From an uncultured Bacteroidales bacterium (GTDB lineage: Bacteria; Bacteroidota; Bacteroidia; Bacteroidales; Paludibacteraceae), in NCBI GenBank assembly GCA_903873355.1, contig CAIQOG010000541.1:1-9752 (forward strand): a stretch of 9,752 bases of DNA. The letters are read 5' to 3'. Each line of letters starts with the position of its first letter. Within the stretch, counting starts at the first letter, position 1. The notes under the pieces are model-generated. The model was not told the DNA's origin and did no database searches. It saw nothing but the letters and a program-made list of their open reading frames with translations. Of this stretch, positions 6,176 through 9,752 are shown one piece after another. The position numbers were made by a program, and so were the translations under genes.

Positions 6176-9100
6176 ATGCTAAACATTTATCGCGCCTCTG
6201 CCGGTTCAGGCAAAACATACCGACTCACAAAGGATTATATCCGCTTGCTTTTCGACCCGAAACGTGAACGGACGCATCGCCGCATTCTGGCTGTAACGTT
6301 TACCAACAAAGCCACCGACGAGATGAAAACCCGTATTCTGAAGGAACTTCATGCGTTGGCACAAGGCGAAAAATCAGATTACCGCGCCGATTTAATTTCA
6401 AAGGATTTTCCGACCGAAGAGGCCGTAAATGCAAAAGCAAAGAAGATTCTCACCACTATTTTGCACGATTATTCTTCTTTTTCCATCAGTACCATCGACC
6501 GCTTTTTCCAGCAGGTTATCCGTTCATTTGCACGGGATATTGGTGTTCATGGCGGTTATAATCTGGAGCTGGATAATTCGCAAACGCTTGAACAGTCGGT
6601 GGATAATCTTTTTCTCGATTTATCGAAAGACGAAAACAAGCAACTTCTGCAATGGCTTACCAGCTATGCCGAAGAACGTGTGGAACAGTCGGAAAACTGG
6701 AATATGCGGGGAAATATCATGGATCTGGGGCAGGAGATTTTCAAGGAAAGTTACCAGCACAAAGCCGAGGATACCAACCGAAAACTGCATGAACGGGAAT
6801 TTCTGACGAACTACCGTAAAAATCTGCGTGAGATAAAAACGACTTTTGAAAGTAAGGTAAAACAAGCAGCCACTGAAGGACTTAATATCATGGCCCGCAA
6901 TGGTTTGAGTCACGAGGATTTTTCGTACAAAACAACTCAGACGTTCGAAAAACTGATTAAAGGAAAGCTCGAAGTAAGCGATCGGTTCAAAAGTTTTGCG
7001 GAAGATGTAACGAATTGTTACACCAAATCCAAGCCACAGGATGTGAAGTCGGCCATTGAATCTGCTTATCAGAATGGGCTTCAGCAGAGTTTTCAACGGG
7101 TTGTAGATTTATTGTCGAAAGAAATTGTAAACTACAATTCAGCCGTGATGGTGTTGAAGCATATCAATACGCTCGGAATTTTATCCGATTTGGCTGTGCA
7201 AATCAAAAAACTCACCGACGAGCAGAATACCATGCTGATTTCGGATTCCAACATGTTACTCAACAAGATTATCGACAACAGCGACACACCTTTTGTGTAT
7301 GAAAAGACCGGAATTCACATCGACAATTATATGATTGATGAATTTCAGGACACCTCAGTGCTTCAATGGAAAAATTTTAAACCATTGATTGAAAACAGTT
7401 TATCGGCCGGCAAATTAAATTTGGTGGTGGGTGATGTAAAACAAAGCATTTACCGTTGGCGAAATTCCGACTGGAAACTGCTGGACGAAAAGGTGTTGGA
7501 CGATTTTCGTTCGGAGCAGATTCATGAGGAAAACCTTGATACCAACTGGCGAAGCGACAAAAATATCATTGATTTCAATAACTCGTTTTTTCGACGTGCG
7601 TCCATTACTTTACAGCAAAAACTGAATGCCAGCCTAAACGATATTTTGCCCGTTTATCCTTCGCTGGAACCGCTCACGCGTAAAATTGAACACGCCTATT
7701 CCAATATTTTTCAAAAGGTCTCGCCCAAAGCCGGAACGGGTCATGTTCAGTTTAATTTTATCAACTCCGACGAAACCGAAGACGGTTGGAAAGAGGAGAG
7801 CCTGAGCCGTTTGCCTGCAATTTTGGAAGATTTGCAAAATCGTGGTTACAAGCCTGCCGATATTGCCATTTTGGTGCGCAAAAATGATGAGGAACAACAG
7901 GTTATCCATAAATTGCTCAGTCATAAAACTTCACCCAATGCAAAACCCGATGTGTGTTACGACATTATGGGAAACGAAGGTCTGGTGATTGGTTCGGCTG
8001 CTTCGGTGCGATTTGTACTGGGTATTATGCAGCTTTTTGTAAATCCTGCCGACAGTATTCAACAAACCATTGTCAACTACGAATATGCCCGCGGTCGGCG
8101 TGGAATGTCCGAAAATGAAGCATTAAATATCTGTTTTTCGACTGATAAAACAAACGAAACTGATTTGTCCGGTTTGTTTTCCGCGGAAGAAAATCAGCGT
8201 TTGGCACAGCTGCAACACAGCTCACTCTTCAATATGGTGGAGGAAATTATTGCTTTGTTCAACGTTGGAAGCTGGCACAACGAAGCCGTGTTTGTTCAGG
8301 CATTTCAGGATGTAGTTTTCCGTTATACAACGGGCAAAACAGCCGATTTAAACAGTTTTCTGAATTGGTGGAAGAAGAGCGGCGTCAAACAATGTATTTC
8401 CACACCCGACAACCAAAGTGCCATGCGGATTATGACTGTTCATAAATCGAAAGGTCTGGATTTTAAAGTGGTGGTAATGCCTTTCTGCGACTGGAAGTTA
8501 GACAGCAACATGCGGAATATTTTGTGGTGCGAACCAAAAGTGGAACCATTCAACGAACTACCTTTGCTGCCAATTGAATATAGCTCCAAACTGGGTCAAT
8601 CCATTTTTGCTGAAAGCTATTTTGATGAGCAAATGCACCTTTTTATTGACAGTCTGAACATTGCCTATGTGGCTTTCACCCGCGCCAAACATGAATTGAT
8701 TTGCCTCGCTCCGGCACCTAAAAAAGAGGTGGATGGACTGGATAAAATCAACTCACTTTCCAGCCTGGTCACAACTTGTTTCAGCGTTGAAACACCCGGT
8801 TTGGATGCTGAAATTATTTCATTGGCAAAGGAATTTAATGCCGGTGTTTTTAATTTGGGTGAACCAACAACCCCTGACAATAAAGAAACTGCAACTGATA
8901 CAGTAAATGAACGAATTAGTGAATATCCGTCCGTTCAAAGCAACGATCGTTTACGCATAAAGCATCAAAGTCTGGACTTTTTGCTCGAAAATCAGCAACT
9001 AACCGACAGCCGTCTGAATTACGGCTTAATAATGCACGATATTTTGCAACAAATCACGCGAAAATCGGACCAGAAAAATGCTGTTTCAGCGATGATTTCT

Positions 9101-9433
9101 GAAGGACGAATAAGTGTTGAGGAAAGTCTGATTGTAGAAGAAGAAATGCAGAAATTTTGGCAATTACCTGAAGTTGAAAGCTGGTTTGCAGACAATATTC
9201 GAGTGCTGAACGAAACAACTATTCTTACACCGGGTGGTGATCTTTATCGCCCCGACCGCGTTATTTTCCGTGATAACGAAGCAACTATTATCGACTATAA
9301 ATTCGGCGAAACCGAAAAAACCACTTATCTAAATCAGGTAAAACAATACATGAATCTGATTGGAGAAATGGGTTTTTCCACGAAAGGTTTTGTATGTTAC
9401 GTTAGTCTTGGGAAAGTGGTGGATGTTGCGTAA
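6176..9433 (+). CDS. RecB/AddA-type ATP-dependent helicase-nuclease for double-strand break processing
   Basis: The 1085-residue protein combines a UvrD-like superfamily 1 helicase with a C-terminal RecB-family nuclease. It would resect broken DNA ends for RecA loading. Helicase motifs in order are Walker A ASAGSGKT (7-14), Ia AVTFTNKATDEMK (about 40-52), Walker B IDEFQDT (387-393), GDVKQSIYRWR (419-429), NWRSDKN (457-463), TVHKSKGLDF (754-763), and VI YVAFTRAKHEL (831-841). The nuclease has His954 in MHDIL, RPDRV with Asp1027, Asp1040 and Lys1042 in IDYK, and Gln1054 and Tyr1058 in QVKQY. All PD-(D/E)XK catalytic positions are therefore present. The start puts Walker A at the extreme N-terminus, as is usual in this family. 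No AddB- or RecC-like partner is in the window. RecB versus AddA cannot be decided without a phylogeny, so no symbol is given. It is transcribed divergently from the men operon. Confidence 0.92.
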   Translation: MLNIYRASAGSGKTYRLTKDYIRLLFDPKRERTHRRILAVTFTNKATDEMKTRILKELHALAQGEKSDYRADLISKDFPTEEAVNAKAKKILTTILHDYSSFSISTIDRFFQQVIRSFARDIGVHGGYNLELDNSQTLEQSVDNLFLDLSKDENKQLLQWLTSYAEERVEQSENWNMRGNIMDLGQEIFKESYQHKAEDTNRKLHEREFLTNYRKNLREIKTTFESKVKQAATEGLNIMARNGLSHEDFSYKTTQTFEKLIKGKLEVSDRFKSFAEDVTNCYTKSKPQDVKSAIESAYQNGLQQSFQRVVDLLSKEIVNYNSAVMVLKHINTLGILSDLAVQIKKLTDEQNTMLISDSNMLLNKIIDNSDTPFVYEKTGIHIDNYMIDEFQDTSVLQWKNFKPLIENSLSAGKLNLVVGDVKQSIYRWRNSDWKLLDEKVLDDFRSEQIHEENLDTNWRSDKNIIDFNNSFFRRASITLQQKLNASLNDILPVYPSLEPLTRKIEHAYSNIFQKVSPKAGTGHVQFNFINSDETEDGWKEESLSRLPAILEDLQNRGYKPADIAILVRKNDEEQQVIHKLLSHKTSPNAKPDVCYDIMGNEGLVIGSAASVRFVLGIMQLFVNPADSIQQTIVNYEYARGRRGMSENEALNICFSTDKTNETDLSGLFSAEENQRLAQLQHSSLFNMVEEIIALFNVGSWHNEAVFVQAFQDVVFRYTTGKTADLNSFLNWWKKSGVKQCISTPDNQSAMRIMTVHKSKGLDFKVVVMPFCDWKLDSNMRNILWCEPKVEPFNELPLLPIEYSSKLGQSIFAESYFDEQMHLFIDSLNIAYVAFTRAKHELICLAPAPKKEVDGLDKINSLSSLVTTCFSVETPGLDAEIISLAKEFNAGVFNLGEPTTPDNKETATDTVNERISEYPSVQSNDRLRIKHQSLDFLLENQQLTDSRLNYGLIMHDILQQITRKSDQKNAVSAMISEGRISVEESLIVEEEMQKFWQLPEVESWFADNIRVLNETTILTPGGDLYRPDRVIFRDNEATIIDYKFGETEKTTYLNQVKQYMNLIGEMGFSTKGFVCYVSLGKVVDVA

Positions 9434-9466
9434 ATGAGAAAATTACTTGTAAATAGGGTATAAAAA

Positions 9467-9482
9467 AACTCCGACAGGAGTT
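9467..9482 (-). terminator. Hairpin with T tract on the minus strand, possible terminator
   Basis: AACTCC-GACA-GGAGTT is a perfect 6-bp stem with a 4-base loop. Read on the minus strand, GGAGTT runs into seven T (complement of A at 9462-9468), the layout of an intrinsic terminator for a gene arriving from the right. On the plus strand no T run follows, so it is a poor terminator for the helicase gene. It may equally be one member of the adjoining REP-like cluster. Confidence 0.45.
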
Positions 9483-9491
9483 AAACTATTC

Positions 9492-9519
9492 ATAACCCCC
9501 AGTTTCAACTGGGGGTTAT
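9492..9519. repeat. 13-bp perfect inverted repeat, CCCCCAGTT/AACTGGGGG type
   Basis: ATAACCCCCAGTT (9492-9504) and AACTGGGGGTTAT (9507-9519) are exact reverse complements with TC between them. The right arm shares the 12-mer ACTGGGGGTTAT with the hairpin at 9614-9641 (copies at 9508-9519 and 9634-9645), and the left arm shares CCCCCAGTT with it. The two are therefore copies of one REP-like family. Confidence 0.75.
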
Positions 9520-9536
9520 AGTGAAATAGAAAGAAG

Positions 9537-9593
9537 AACCCCGTAGTGGGTTCAACTAAAATTACTTTCAAAAGTTCAACCCACTACGGGGTT
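9537..9593. repeat. Pair of inverted REP-like arms with 16-bp perfect complementarity
   Basis: AACCCCGTAGTGGGTT (9537-9552) and AACCCACTACGGGGTT (9578-9593) are exact reverse complements. After one C:C mismatch the pairing continues for four bases (AACT 9554-9557 with AGTT 9573-9576), leaving a 15-base loop. Each arm is itself a small palindrome (AACCC...GGGTT), the structure of a two-REP (BIME-like) unit. No transposase lies in the window. Confidence 0.75.
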
Positions 9594-9613
9594 GCGTTTA
9601 TAAGAGTGTTTTT

Positions 9614-9641
9614 CCCCCAGTTGCGCTACGCTTACTGGGGG
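9614..9641. repeat. CCCCCAGT/ACTGGGGG hairpin with inner GCG-CTA-CGC stem
   Basis: The outer arms CCCCCAGT (9614-9621) and ACTGGGGG (9634-9641) are exact reverse complements. Inside lies a second stem, GCG (9623-9625) with CGC (9629-9631), around CTA. A bulge base on one side and two on the other separate the stems. A G-rich stem followed by TTATTTAT could weakly terminate plus-strand transcription, but its family resemblance to the 9492 hairpin points to a REP-like element. Confidence 0.7.
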
Positions 9642-9652
9642 TTATTTATAGT

Positions 9653-9669
9653 TAATCCCTACGGGATTA
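9653..9669. repeat. TAATCCC-TAC-GGGATTA hairpin
   Basis: This is a perfect 7-bp stem with a 3-base loop. The CCCTACGGG core resembles CCACTACGGGG in the neighbouring paired arms, with which it shares CTACGGG. It is the last of the five hairpins and ends 20 bases before the stop codon of the next gene. Confidence 0.65.
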
Positions 9670-9689
9670 GAATTTGTATAACGACTTTT

Positions 9690-9752
9690 TTAATCTCTTT
9701 CAATATACGCCAACACTTCGCCTTTACGAACAATTTCGCCCTGTTTCTTTTC
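9690..9752 (-). CDS. C-terminal end of an unidentified protein (partial)
   Basis: The last 20 codons and TAA stop of a minus-strand gene enter from the right edge. The visible peptide includes GEIVRKGEVLAYIERD, a pattern (GxxVxKGexLAxIe) seen in biotinyl/lipoyl-like or beta-hammerhead domains such as those of carrier proteins, membrane-fusion proteins and the C-terminal domain of pyrimidine-nucleoside phosphorylases. The fragment is too short to choose among these. That it is a gene end is supported by the reading frame running open to the edge, by this recognisable pattern, and by the hairpins beginning 20 bases beyond the stop. The gene converges on the helicase-nuclease gene. Confidence 0.55.
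   Translation of the reverse strand, partial: EKKQGEIVRKGEVLAYIERD

Noticed and set aside
6620..7096. Minus-strand open frame of 158 codons inside the helicase gene
   Set aside because: It is a shadow of a well-supported 1085-residue coding region, with no plausible motif.
9434..9463. Nine-codon ORF (ATG to TAA) just after the helicase stop
   Set aside because: It is too short and lacks any supporting signal; the ATG directly following the stop is likely chance.
9614..9645. Strong intrinsic terminator for the helicase gene
   Set aside because: Only a broken T tract (TTATTTAT) follows, and the stem belongs to a repeated family, so a terminator call is not secure.
9467..9669. CRISPR array
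   Set aside because: The repeats are inverted hairpins of different sequence and spacing, not identical direct repeats with uniform spacers, and no cas gene is present.

Overview
The window looks like chromosomal DNA from a member of the Bacteroidota, probably in or near the Bacteroidales/Marinilabiliales. The evidence is moderate GC, A/T-rich leaders without strong Shine-Dalgarno sequences, TAnnTTTG-type -7 promoter elements, a C-terminal motif resembling SusC/TonB-receptor plug domains in one small protein, and the short palindromic intergenic repeats common in this phylum. The genus cannot be resolved from the sequence alone.

Positions 1-5995 hold a tightly packed minus-strand menaquinone (vitamin K2) operon. 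In transcription order it reads: hotdog thioesterase (menI-like), isochorismate synthase (menF), SEPHCHC synthase (menD), DHNA-CoA synthase (menB), an unrelated AT-rich lipoprotein gene, DHNA polyprenyltransferase (menA), and the start of o-succinylbenzoate synthase (menC), which runs off the left edge. These genes cover chorismate to isochorismate (MenF), SEPHCHC (MenD), OSB (MenC), DHNA-CoA ring closure (MenB), thioester hydrolysis (MenI) and prenylation (MenA). menH, menE and the final methyltransferase are not visible; menE may lie beyond menC. Spacing is operon-like: gaps of 16, 50 and 59 bp, an ATGA overlap (menD/menB), a TAA directly abutting an ATG (lipoprotein/menA), and 7 bp (menA/menC).

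Positions 5996-6175 are a divergent control region with a TATCTTTG -7 element on each strand. An 8-bp perfect inverted repeat lies over the one facing the men genes. Positions 6176-9433 encode a 1085-residue plus-strand RecB/AddA-type helicase-nuclease with all helicase motifs and an intact PD-(D/E)XK nuclease.

Positions 9434-9689 are non-coding and hold five closely spaced hairpins, several sharing CCCCCAGT/ACTGGGGG or CCCGTAG/CTACGGG cores. This is a REP-like cluster. The last 63 bases carry the C-terminal end of a minus-strand gene of uncertain identity.

Most of the window is ordinary core metabolism and DNA repair. The least explained items are the AT-rich plug-like lipoprotein inside the men operon and the REP-like hairpin cluster. 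I did not find convincing evidence of a wholly new system.
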